Below are positions 1-5,751 of a DNA stretch of 9,748 bases, piece by piece (the stretch's first letter is position 1; every line of letters begins with the position of its first letter). The stretch comes from Collinsella sp. (GTDB lineage Bacteria > Actinomycetota > Coriobacteriia > Coriobacteriales > Coriobacteriaceae): the NCBI GenBank assembly GCA_019414545.1, contig DXLV01000041.1, positions 1 to 9,748 on the forward strand, read 5' to 3'. The translations under genes were made by a program, and so were the position numbers. The notes beneath the pieces are model-generated. The model was not told the origin of the DNA. It did not search any database and saw only the letters and a program-made list of their open reading frames with translations.

Positions 1-1
1 G

Positions 2-337
2 TTTTCCGATTATGCTGCCGATAGGGAAGAAACGGACCCGACATCGATGCTTGCGCTCTATCGTGACGCCCTCTGGCTGCGGCGCAAGCTGCGCGGGTGC
101 GCCAACGATCTTGCGTGGCTCGATCTTGACGGGCGCACCGGTCTTGCGGATGGTGCCGAGGGCGCTGAGGGCGGCGTCATCGCCTATCGCCGCGATAACG
201 GCTGGGCGTGCGTGACGAACTTCGGTGCAGCACCCGTGGAGCTGCCGGCGGGCAGGGTCCTGCTCACCTCATCAGCGCTTGCAGACGGCAGACTCGCGCA
301 GGACAGCTCTGCCTGGATCATGCTCGGTGAGATGTAA
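2..337 (+). CDS. GH13 alpha-glucosidase (maltase-type), C-terminal end, partial
   Basis: This is the 3' end of a gene that begins left of the window; the frame is open from base 2 and stops at 335-337. The visible 111 residues carry the pattern of the C-terminal beta-sandwich of actinobacterial GH13 glucosidases: a helix near SMLALYRDALWLRRKL, then LAWLD, then a run of short strands with IAYRRDNGWACVTNFGAAPVELPAGRVLLTS. This tail normally follows the (beta/alpha)8 barrel, which holds the catalytic residues and is not in the window, so catalysis cannot be checked. The likely role is hydrolysis of maltose or short alpha-1,4/1,6-glucosides in the cytoplasm; substrate choice cannot be read from this end. 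It ends at an ordinary TAA. The 140 bp after it hold no clear terminator, only a tandem repeat and the tRNA promoter. Confidence 0.72.
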   Translation, partial: FSDYAADREETDPTSMLALYRDALWLRRKLRGCANDLAWLDLDGRTGLADGAEGAEGGVIAYRRDNGWACVTNFGAAPVELPAGRVLLTSSALADGRLAQDSSAWIMLGEM

Positions 338-391
338 GGGCCTCTTGCGGCGAGTTTGCGTTTGCCTGCGCCTTCCGTGGTGGCTGATGTC

Positions 392-409
392 TTCGCGAGG
401 TTCGCGAGG
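392..409. repeat. tandem 9-bp direct repeat
   Basis: TTCGCGAGG occurs twice head to tail (392-400 and 401-409) between the glucosidase gene and the tRNA promoter. A short dyad, AACTTTT (419-425) facing AAAAGTT (429-435), follows directly. No function is evident; it may be simple slippage or part of the tRNA upstream region. Confidence 0.5.
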
Positions 410-436
410 GCGTCGCAAAACTTTTCAAAAAAGTTC

Positions 437-465
437 TTGCATAGGATGCGGGCATCACGTAAGAT
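437..465 (+). promoter_or_regulatory. sigma-70-like promoter of the tRNA pair
   Basis: A -35 element TTGCAT (437-442) and a -10 element TAAGAT (460-465) are separated by exactly 17 bp. The expected start point, around 472, lies a few bases before the 5' end of tRNA-Gly at 478, which is the usual arrangement for a tRNA promoter. Confidence 0.55.
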
Positions 466-477
466 TAATCTTCGTAA

Positions 478-553
478 GCGGACATGGCTCAGTTGGTAGA
501 GCACAACCTTGCCAAGGTTGGGGTCGCGGGTTCGAGCCCCGTTGTCCGCTCCA
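478..553 (+). tRNA. tRNA-Gly (anticodon GCC)
   Basis: A full cloverleaf of 76 nt can be drawn. Acceptor GCGGACA (478-484) pairs with TGTCCGC (543-549). The D arm is GCTC/GAGC, the anticodon stem CAACC/GGTTG closes loop TTGCCAA with anticodon GCC, and the T arm is GCGGG-TTCGAGC-CCCGT. The discriminator is T550 and the CCA end (551-553) is encoded in the DNA. It reads GGC and GGU glycine codons. It is followed after 3 bp by tRNA-Val, so the two are surely co-transcribed. Confidence 0.97.
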
Positions 554-556
554 TTT

Positions 557-631
557 GGGCGTTTAGCTCAGGGGGAGAGCGCTTCCCTGACACGGAAGAG
601 GTCAGAAGTTCAAATCTTCTAACGCCCACCA
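557..631 (+). tRNA. tRNA-Val (anticodon GAC)
   Basis: A 75-nt cloverleaf. Acceptor GGGCGTT (557-563) pairs with AACGCCC (621-627). The D arm is GCTC/GAGC, the anticodon stem CTTCC/GGAAG closes loop CTGACAC with anticodon GAC, and the T arm is AGAAG-TTCAAAT-CTTCT. The discriminator is A628 and CCA is encoded (629-631). It is the second gene of the tRNA-Gly/tRNA-Val transcript and is followed by a terminator 9 bp later. Confidence 0.97.
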
Positions 632-640
632 AATGTTCGC

Positions 641-679
641 AGCTCAGAGGCTATGTCCTCTGGGCTGTTTTGTTTTTTG
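641..679 (+). terminator. rho-independent terminator of the tRNA operon
   Basis: A 10-bp stem, AGCTCAGAGG (641-650) against CCTCTGGGCT (657-666) with a single G-U pair, closes a 6-nt loop and is followed by a T-rich run (667-678). It ends the tRNA-Gly/tRNA-Val transcript. Confidence 0.9.
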
Positions 680-993
680 CCACCAAGCGCGCCGCCAAAT
701 AAGTCATCAAATATTGATCCAAGGTCCGTACGCGATGGTCTTTGTATCCCGTAGGGGTGCCGGCAGATTGCATGTGTCCTGGCCCATCATGACCGCAACA
801 TGTTGGTCAAGGACAATCTTTTGGATTCTTTTGGCGCGAGCAGCTTGGTTTTGGTGCTATTTGGCGGCGGCACGGTTGAGGGGGTTTCAAAACTGCTGTG
901 CAGGTAGTTGGGTTGATAACGTTTTAGCAGTCTGCCAAGAGGCCTTCATTTATAATGCGTCTGCAAATTGACCAATTGCTTTGACCTGCTGAA
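680..993. other. intergenic stretch with no convincing gene
   Basis: No open frame here has a ribosome binding site together with protein-like composition. Visible items are a perfect 10-bp palindrome CAACATGTTG (796-805), a 50-codon protein-like stretch without a start signal (755-907, see findings), an exact TATAAT (951-956) without a matching -35 box, and TTGACC at 968-973 and 981-986, a hexamer that recurs in the nrdD promoter. It is probably upstream control sequence of nrdD plus decayed sequence. Confidence 0.4.
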
Positions 994-1009
994 ACACTAT
1001 ATGTTGTGT
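994..1009 (+). promoter_or_regulatory. NrdR box upstream of nrdD
   Basis: ACACTATATGTTGTGT matches 15 of 16 positions of the published NrdR consensus acaCwAtATaTwGtgt. NrdR is the nucleotide-sensing repressor of ribonucleotide reductase genes. The box abuts the -35 hexamer of the nrdD promoter, so bound NrdR would block polymerase. NrdR usually binds two boxes about 31-32 bp apart centre to centre. The best second candidate here (1028-1043) matches only 9 of 16 and its centre is 34 bp away. Confidence 0.8.
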
Positions 1010-1039
1010 TTGACCTAAAAAAAGAATACAGGATATAGA
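1010..1039 (+). promoter_or_regulatory. candidate nrdD promoter
   Basis: A -35 element TTGACC (1010-1015) and a -10 element TATAGA (1034-1039) are separated by 18 bp, placing the start point near 1046. The NrdR box ends one base before the -35 element. The resulting leader to the nrdD start codon would be about 220 nt. Confidence 0.5.
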
Positions 1040-1063
1040 TGCCTCTTTGTCGTATGATAGATG

Positions 1064-1145
1064 GCGGACAGAGAACGAGAACCTTATTCGCCCCATTATT
1101 TGGATGGATCTTTGAGCCCCTTGATTGGCTGCGAGGATTGTCCGC
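1064..1145 (+). other. structured leader element in the nrdD 5' UTR
   Basis: GCGGACA (1064-1070) can pair with TGTCCGC (1139-1145), closing a domain with internal short hairpins: CGA/TCG (1076-1078, 1088-1090), CCAT/ATGG with a 7-nt loop (1093-1107), and AGCC/GGCT (1115-1130). The closing stem is identical to the tRNA-Gly acceptor stem at 478-549. No known riboswitch class was recognised. The structure is drawn by eye and could be fortuitous. Confidence 0.3.
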
Positions 1146-1267
1146 ATGAGGGCCTATGGTTATCGAAAACACAGATTGCGCGACGGCGCCGCAAGACAGG
1201 GTAAGCCCTGCCGGGCATCGTTTGGCTCTGAAGCGCAATGAGGCTACGATGCGAAAGAGGCAAGAGG

Positions 1268-3490
1268 ATGAAGATCATCAAGCGCAGCGGCACCGAGGTT
1301 ACCTTTGACATCGATAAGATCGTCAATGCGATCCGCGCCGCAAACTTGGAGGTCGAGGAAGGCTCTCGCCTTACCGACCGCCAGGTGATCTATGCGGCAC
1401 AAAACGTCGCCGAGGCATGTGAGAAGGCCGGCCACACCGTATCGGTCGAGGAGATCCAGGATCTGGTCGAGGACGAGATTATGCGTCTCGACTGCTACGA
1501 GGTCGCTCGCCACTACATCATCTACCGCTATGTTCAGAGCCTGAAGCGCCAAAAGAACACGACCGATGACAAGATTCTGTCGCTGATTGAGTGCAATAAC
1601 GAAGAGGTCAAGCAGGAGAACTCCAACAAGAATCCGACCGTCAACTCCGTTCAGCGTGACTACATGGCCGGCGAGATCTCCAAGGATCTGACCCAGCGCG
1701 TGCTGCTGCCCCAGGAGATCGTGGATGCGCACAACGAGGGCCTGATTCACTTCCATGATTCGGATTACTTTGCCCAGCATATGCATAACTGCGACCTGGT
1801 GAACCTGGAGGACATGCTCCAGAACGGTACTGTTATCTCGGGCACGCTGATTGAGAAGCCGCATAGCTTCTCGACTGCCTGCAACATTGCGACGCAGATC
1901 ATCGCCCAGGTTGCTTCCTCCCAGTACGGCGGCCAGTCGATTTCGCTGACCCATCTTGCCCCGTTCGTCGAGGTGAGCCGCCAGAAGATTCGCGGCGAGG
2001 TTGCCCGCGAGCTTGAGGAGCTCGGTGTTTCCGCTCCCGCAGAGAAGGTGCGTGAGGTCGTAGAGGACCGTCTGCGTGATGAGATCCGTCGCGGTGTCCA
2101 GACGATTCAGTATCAGGTCGTGACCCTTATGACCACCAACGGCCAGGCACCATTCGTGACGGTCTTCATGTACCTCAACGAGGCCCGCTCGGTCCAGGAG
2201 AAGCACGATCTTGCCATGATCGTGGAGGAGACGCTTCGCCAGCGCTATGAGGGCGTTAAGAACGAGGCGGGCGTGTGGATCACCCCGGCGTTCCCCAAGC
2301 TTATCTATGTGCTCGAGGACGATAACGTTTACGAGGATTCCCCGTACTTCTATCTGACTCAGCTGGCCGCCAAGTGCACCGCCAAGCGCATGGTGCCCGA
2401 CTACATCTCCGAGAAGAAGATGCGCGAGCTTAAGCTTTCGAAGGGTGAGACCGCGGGCAATGGCGATTGCTACACCTGCATGGGTTGTCGCAGCTTCCTG
2501 ACGCCCGACCGCTCGGGCAACGGCTTTAATAACGTTGCCAACGCGCTGAACTATGACCCGAGCAAGCCCAAGTATTACGGTCGCTTTAACCAGGGTGTTG
2601 TGACCATTAACCTGCCCGATGTCGCACTGAGCTCGCACCAGGACATGGACAAGTTCTGGAAGATCTTCGACGAGCGCCTTGAGCTGTGTCACCGCGCTCT
2701 GCTGTGCCGCCATGAGCGCCTGATGGGCACGCTTTCGGATGCCGCGCCGATTCTTTGGCAGTACGGCGCCCTGGCACGCCTTAAGAAGGGCGAGACGATC
2801 GATAAGCTGCTCGTGGGCGGCTATTCCACCATCAGCCTGGGTTACGCCGGTCTGTATGAGTGCGTCAAGTACATGACGGGCCACAGCCACACCGAGAAGG
2901 AGGGTACGCCCTTTGCCATGGCCGTTATGCAGCGTATGAACGACAAGTGCGCGGAGTGGAAGGCCGCGAGCGATATCGATTTCTCGCTGTACGGTACGCC
3001 GCTGGAGTCGACGACGTACAAGTTCGCCAAGTGCCTGCAGCGCCGTTTTGGCATTATTCCGGGCGTGACGGACAAGGGCTATATCACCAATAGCTACCAT
3101 GTTCACGTGTCCGAGGAGATCGATGCCTTCGATAAGCTTAAGTTTGAGGGCATGTTCCAGCAGCTTTCGCCGGGCGGCGCCATCTCCTACGTCGAGGTTC
3201 CCAACATGCAGGACAACCTTAAGGCTGTCATTCGCGTGATGCAGTACATCTACGACAACATCATGTACGCCGAGCTCAACACCAAGAGCGACTACTGCCA
3301 GGTGTGCGGCTACGACGGTGAGATCAAGATTGTCGAGGATGACGGTAAGCTAGTGTGGGAGTGCCCCAATTGCGGCAATCGTGACCAAGAGAAGATGAAC
3401 GTCGCCCGTCGTACGTGCGGCTACATCGGCACCCAGTTCTGGAACCAGGGTCGAACCGAGGAGATTCGCGACCGCGTGCTGCATCTCTAA
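1268..3490 (+). CDS. nrdD: anaerobic (class III) ribonucleoside-triphosphate reductase
   Basis: This oxygen-sensitive glycyl-radical enzyme reduces ribonucleoside triphosphates to deoxyribonucleotides in the cytoplasm. Residues 1-95 form an ATP-cone, the allosteric nucleotide-binding domain (KRSGTEVTFDIDKI). The catalytic barrel follows, with C175 in HMHNCDLVNL, the same number as the substrate-site Cys of the E. coli enzyme, and C407 in CMGCRSF, the probable thiyl-radical Cys. A zinc ribbon is formed by C677, C680, C699 and C702. The radical Gly is G718 in RTCGYIG, 23 residues from the C-terminus. At 740 residues it has the normal length. The ATG at 1268 is preferred over 1238 because GAAAGAGG (1253-1260) lies 7 nt upstream and the family begins at MKIIKR. 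NrdR probably controls it. Its activase gene nrdG follows after a repeat-filled 427 bp. Confidence 0.97.
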   Translation: MKIIKRSGTEVTFDIDKIVNAIRAANLEVEEGSRLTDRQVIYAAQNVAEACEKAGHTVSVEEIQDLVEDEIMRLDCYEVARHYIIYRYVQSLKRQKNTTDDKILSLIECNNEEVKQENSNKNPTVNSVQRDYMAGEISKDLTQRVLLPQEIVDAHNEGLIHFHDSDYFAQHMHNCDLVNLEDMLQNGTVISGTLIEKPHSFSTACNIATQIIAQVASSQYGGQSISLTHLAPFVEVSRQKIRGEVARELEELGVSAPAEKVREVVEDRLRDEIRRGVQTIQYQVVTLMTTNGQAPFVTVFMYLNEARSVQEKHDLAMIVEETLRQRYEGVKNEAGVWITPAFPKLIYVLEDDNVYEDSPYFYLTQLAAKCTAKRMVPDYISEKKMRELKLSKGETAGNGDCYTCMGCRSFLTPDRSGNGFNNVANALNYDPSKPKYYGRFNQGVVTINLPDVALSSHQDMDKFWKIFDERLELCHRALLCRHERLMGTLSDAAPILWQYGALARLKKGETIDKLLVGGYSTISLGYAGLYECVKYMTGHSHTEKEGTPFAMAVMQRMNDKCAEWKAASDIDFSLYGTPLESTTYKFAKCLQRRFGIIPGVTDKGYITNSYHVHVSEEIDAFDKLKFEGMFQQLSPGGAISYVEVPNMQDNLKAVIRVMQYIYDNIMYAELNTKSDYCQVCGYDGEIKIVEDDGKLVWECPNCGNRDQEKMNVARRTCGYIGTQFWNQGRTEEIRDRVLHL

Positions 3491-3672
3491 TACCGCTCCG
3501 GGGCTGAGCCGAGAGGGCCGCTTGGGCATTTGCTCGCTATTTCGGACAGTCCTGCGCAAGACGAAGGCCACATTAAGTGGCCTTCTTTGCGTGCGGAACT
3601 CATATCGAGCAAAAGCCCAAGCGGCCCTCTCGGCTCAGCCAAGTTGACGTAGCTGAGATGCAGCATGCGGTC
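3470..3672. repeat. ~200-bp imperfect palindrome spanning the nrdD 3' end
   Basis: All outer arm segments share one axis at 3571. Segment 3502-3536 is complementary to 3606-3640 at 34 of 35 positions, the outer 26 without a mismatch. Outside an unmatched 14-bp gap, 3470-3487 (the last codons of nrdD, encoding DRVLHL) is complementary to 3655-3672 at 17 of 18 positions. The inner part is a separate hairpin (3563-3585). As RNA this would be a very stable structure just after the nrdD stop codon. Confidence 0.9.
3563..3588 (+). terminator. hairpin, possible nrdD terminator
   Basis: GAAGGCCAC (3563-3571) and GTGGCCTTC (3577-3585) form a perfect 9-bp stem with loop ATTAA, followed by only TTT. 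The stem is typical of an intrinsic terminator but the T-run is short, so termination may be partial. It sits at the tip of the larger palindrome, with its own axis at 3574. Confidence 0.5.
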
Positions 3673-3704
3673 TGCTCGCTTCTCGAAGTTCTTAGCGGAA
3701 ATGA

Positions 3705-3749
3705 GTTGAGCTGCAATGACGATCTGCTTGCAATGGCGGTTGAGCTGCA
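3705..3749 (+). repeat. 11-bp direct repeat
   Basis: GTTGAGCTGCA occurs at 3705-3715 and again at 3739-3749, 34 bp apart, in the gap between nrdD and nrdG. No function can be assigned. Confidence 0.5.
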
Positions 3750-3776
3750 GCTGAGTATTTATTGGACCGCGAACCC

Positions 3777-3806
3777 TATACTCAATGTTCGCTTCGTTCA
3801 TTGAGT
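3777..3806 (+). promoter_or_regulatory. candidate nrdG promoter -10 with operator-like dyad
   Basis: TATACT (3777-3782) matches five of six bases of a -10 element, but no good -35 box lies 16-18 bp upstream. Overlapping it and the expected start point is a perfect 8-bp dyad, ACTCAATG (3780-3787) and CATTGAGT (3799-3806), with an 11-nt spacer and no T-run after it. That position suits a repressor site better than a terminator. The regulator is unknown. Confidence 0.3.
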
Positions 3807-3819
3807 TACCCTTTGCATG

Positions 3820-3901
3820 AGGCCGGGACATATCGTCCCGCCCGCAGTTTCGCAGGCCGAAGGCCGAGAATGTTTGAGGACGGGATGATATGTCCCGGCC
3901 T
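3820..3901. repeat. 21-bp inverted repeat in the nrdG leader
   Basis: The left arm 3820-3840 is complementary to 3881-3901 with one G-T mismatch, which is a G-U pair in RNA, around a 40-nt interior. The left arm is itself a small hairpin, GGGAC/GTCCC with loop ATATC. The right arm ends 3 bp before the nrdG ribosome binding site. It resembles a dispersed intergenic palindrome, but no second copy of this sequence lies in the window. Confidence 0.85.
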
Positions 3902-3910
3902 CCCGGGAGA
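3893..3910 (+). promoter_or_regulatory. nrdG ribosome binding site within a small hairpin
   Basis: The Shine-Dalgarno sequence GGGAGA (3905-3910) lies 7 nt before the ATG at 3918. TCCCGG (3893-3898) and CCGGGA (3903-3908) can form a 6-bp stem with loop CCTC that covers most of it. The same TCCCGG is also part of the right arm of the long inverted repeat, so the two folds exclude each other. Confidence 0.45.
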
Positions 3911-3917
3911 GTTACCT

Positions 3918-4499
3918 ATGAACTACGCGAACATTAAGTATTTCGATATTGCTGATGGGGAAGGCGTCCGTACTTCTCTGTTTGTGAGTGGGTGCCGTCG
4001 TGGGTGCAAGAACTGCTTTAACTCCGTCGCGTGGGACTTTGCTGCGGGTGAGCCGTTCGATCGCGCCGTCGAGGACAAGATTATCGAGAGTCTCGACCAT
4101 CCCTTTATCGATGGCCTGACGATTCTGGGCGGGGAGCCTATGGAACCCGAGAACCAGGTGGGGCTCGTTGACTTTGTCGAACGCGTGCGTGCGGCCTATC
4201 CTGTGGAGTCGGGGAAGACCATTTGGTGCTTTACCGGCGACGTGCTCGAGGAGCTTGTGCCGGGCGGCCGTCATCATACCGAGGTGACGGACCGTATCCT
4301 TGCCTGCCTCGACATGTTGGTGGATGGTCCGTTCGTTCAAGACCTGTACGATATCTCGTTGCGTTTTAGGGGCTCGAGTAATCAGCGCGTGATCGACATG
4401 AACGCCACGCGCGCTCGTGCCGCGCGTGAGGGCGTTGCGCTTTGCGATGCTGTGGAGCTTTGGCGAGACGATCCGGTCTATTCGACCCATACTATGTAG
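3918..4499 (+). CDS. nrdG: anaerobic ribonucleotide reductase activating protein (radical SAM)
   Basis: This radical-SAM activase uses a [4Fe-4S] cluster and S-adenosylmethionine to generate the glycyl radical on NrdD. The cluster motif CxxxCxxC is C26, C30 and C33 (GCRRGCKNC), the same positions as in E. coli NrdG. The N-terminus NYANIKYFDIADGEGVRTSLFVSG is typical of the family, and LTILGGEP is the SAM-contacting GGEP motif. At 193 residues it is a little longer than the E. coli protein. The start at 3918 is chosen because the family begins here and GGGAGA lies 7 nt upstream; the open frame extends further left to 3762 but through inverted-repeat sequence. Pairing with nrdD is the standard arrangement, but the 427-bp gap suggests separate or attenuated expression. 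Confidence 0.96.
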   Translation: MNYANIKYFDIADGEGVRTSLFVSGCRRGCKNCFNSVAWDFAAGEPFDRAVEDKIIESLDHPFIDGLTILGGEPMEPENQVGLVDFVERVRAAYPVESGKTIWCFTGDVLEELVPGGRHHTEVTDRILACLDMLVDGPFVQDLYDISLRFRGSSNQRVIDMNATRARAAREGVALCDAVELWRDDPVYSTHTM

Positions 4500-4566
4500 C
4501 TGGCAGAGGCTGCGTGCCGGCGTGGTACCATAGCGCGAACGCGAAATCGAAAAAAGTGAGGCCCAG

Positions 4567-5124
4567 ATGGTCGATCAGGAAAAAGTCGAGACTGCCATTA
4601 AGCTGCTGCTTGAAGGTATAGGCGAGGACCCAACTCGTGAGGGCCTGCTGGAGACGCCGGCACGCGTCGCCCGTATGTATGGCGAGATTGCCGGCGGTAT
4701 GGACCAGAGTGCCGAGGAACACCTGTCCAAAACTTTTGCCGTCGCTTCGAACGATTTGGTTATCGAGCGCGACATTACGTTTTACTCGCTGTGCGAGCAC
4801 CATCTGCTGCCGTTTTATGGCAAGGCTGCGATCGGTTATATCCCTAACGGTCGCGTGGCGGGTCTGTCTAAGCTTGCCCGCACGGTTGAGGTTTATGCCC
4901 GCCGTCTGCAGCTGCAGGAGCAACTGTGTGCACAGGTTGCCGATGCCCTCATGGATTATCTCGCTCCCCAGGGAGCGATTGTGCTGATGGAAGCCGAGCA
5001 CATGTGCATGACCATGCGCGGCGTGCAAAAGCCCGGCACCAAGACCGTGACGCTCGCTCGTCGCGGCGTCTTTGAGACCGATCCCGCGCTCGAGGAGCGG
5101 TTCTTTAGGATGCTGGGCCGCTAA
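4567..5124 (+). CDS. folE: GTP cyclohydrolase I
   Basis: It converts GTP to 7,8-dihydroneopterin triphosphate and formate, the first step of tetrahydrofolate synthesis, as a zinc-dependent cytoplasmic homodecamer. Zinc ligands are visible at C76 and H79 (SLCEHHLLPFYG) and C147 (EHMCMTMRGV), with H78 the conserved catalytic His. The substrate-site segments GYIPNGRVAGLSKLARTVEVYARRLQLQE and RGVQKPGTKTVT are intact. At 185 residues it has the usual length for bacterial FolE-I. AGTGAGG (4555-4561) is the ribosome binding site, 5 nt before ATG. It starts 67 bp after nrdG, and TACCAT (4526-4531) is a possible but unsupported -10 box. The next gene begins 2 bp after its stop. Confidence 0.97.
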   Translation: MVDQEKVETAIKLLLEGIGEDPTREGLLETPARVARMYGEIAGGMDQSAEEHLSKTFAVASNDLVIERDITFYSLCEHHLLPFYGKAAIGYIPNGRVAGLSKLARTVEVYARRLQLQEQLCAQVADALMDYLAPQGAIVLMEAEHMCMTMRGVQKPGTKTVTLARRGVFETDPALEERFFRMLGR

Positions 5125-5126
5125 CC

Positions 5127-5708
5127 ATGAGAGTCGTCAACGACTTTACATCGAAGACCGATGAGGGGACGCCGCGTCGCGGCTTTATGGCTTCGGGCCT
5201 GACTCCCTTTGGCGCCATGCCTCGCATTGATTACATTTGTGCCAACGGGCTGTTCCGGCGGCACCTGGGCAACATTGCACAGTTGGAATCGGGGCGCATC
5301 TTTTGCCGCCACGGTATTGACCATCTGCTGGATGTCGCGCGCATTATGTGGATTAAGAATCTTGAGGAACAGCTCGAATTTGACCGCGAGGTCATCTATG
5401 CCACGGCACTTCTCCACGATATCGGCAAAGATGAACAGTATGAATCGGGTATATCCCATGATGTTGCAAGCGAACGCGTCGCTGATGCGATTCTCGGCGG
5501 CATGCCCGATGACGTGGCGTTTGAGCCGGCCGATGCCGCAGCCATTAAGACGGCCATTCTGGGCCATCGAAAGCTGCGCGTGAACAGCCAACCGCTTGAG
5601 CGCCTGCTCTATGCAGCCGACAAAGCGTCGCGCGCCTGCTTTGCATGCCCCGCGCGCAATGCTTGCAACTGGAGCGATGATAAAAAGAACCTGTCGATTC
5701 GCGTGTAG
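5127..5708 (+). CDS. HD-domain metal-dependent phosphohydrolase in a folate cluster
   Basis: A 193-residue protein with a clear HD domain: H62 and H66 (CRHGIDHLLDV), the HD pair H97-D98 (LLHDIGKD), H111 (ISHDVASERV), H147 (ILGHRKLR) and D165 (YAADKAS). This is the metal-ligand pattern of phosphohydrolases acting on nucleotides or phosphate esters. The C-terminus has a compact cysteine group, C171, C174 and C180 (CFACPARNAC), which could bind a metal. It starts 2 bp after folE, with no strong ribosome binding site of its own, so translation is probably coupled. Internal ATGs at codons 21 and 31 have no better signal. The position between folE and folB suggests a pterin substrate, perhaps dihydroneopterin tri- or monophosphate, but this is inference; a generic HD hydrolase or a nucleotide hydrolase is possible. 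Confidence 0.85.
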   Translation: MRVVNDFTSKTDEGTPRRGFMASGLTPFGAMPRIDYICANGLFRRHLGNIAQLESGRIFCRHGIDHLLDVARIMWIKNLEEQLEFDREVIYATALLHDIGKDEQYESGISHDVASERVADAILGGMPDDVAFEPADAAAIKTAILGHRKLRVNSQPLERLLYAADKASRACFACPARNACNWSDDKKNLSIRV

Positions 5709-5751
5709 TTAGTTTGCGCGGTCGGGGTTCTAAACGAAGGAGACGATCGCG

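Noticed and set aside
633..971. 112-codon plus-strand frame after the tRNAs
   Set aside because: It begins inside the tRNA terminator, is Cys/Trp-rich with no domain pattern, and lacks a ribosome binding site.
478..1145. Genomic island bounded by tRNA-Gly and its partial copy
   Set aside because: No integrase, no continuous direct repeat of the tRNA 3' end, and only a few hundred gene-free bases between them.
1046..1267. T-box or cobalamin riboswitch in the nrdD leader
   Set aside because: Neither the T-box sequence nor the B12 box was found, and class III reductase does not need cobalamin.
1244..3106. 620-codon open frame on the minus strand opposite nrdD
   Set aside because: It mirrors nrdD codons, which are G/C-rich at third positions and rarely form stops in this antisense frame. 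Its protein is Leu/Val/Ala-rich with no recognisable motif, and nrdD is certain.
3577..3804. 75-codon plus-strand frame that resembles the minus-strand frame ending at 3571
   Set aside because: The shared peptide KPKRPSRLS...EMQHAV is what two translations of an inverted duplication produce. No ribosome binding site is seen, and one copy is antisense to the nrdD end.
3487..3831. 114-codon minus-strand frame between nrdD and nrdG
   Set aside because: It runs through both arms of the palindrome; its content is explained by the inverted repeats.
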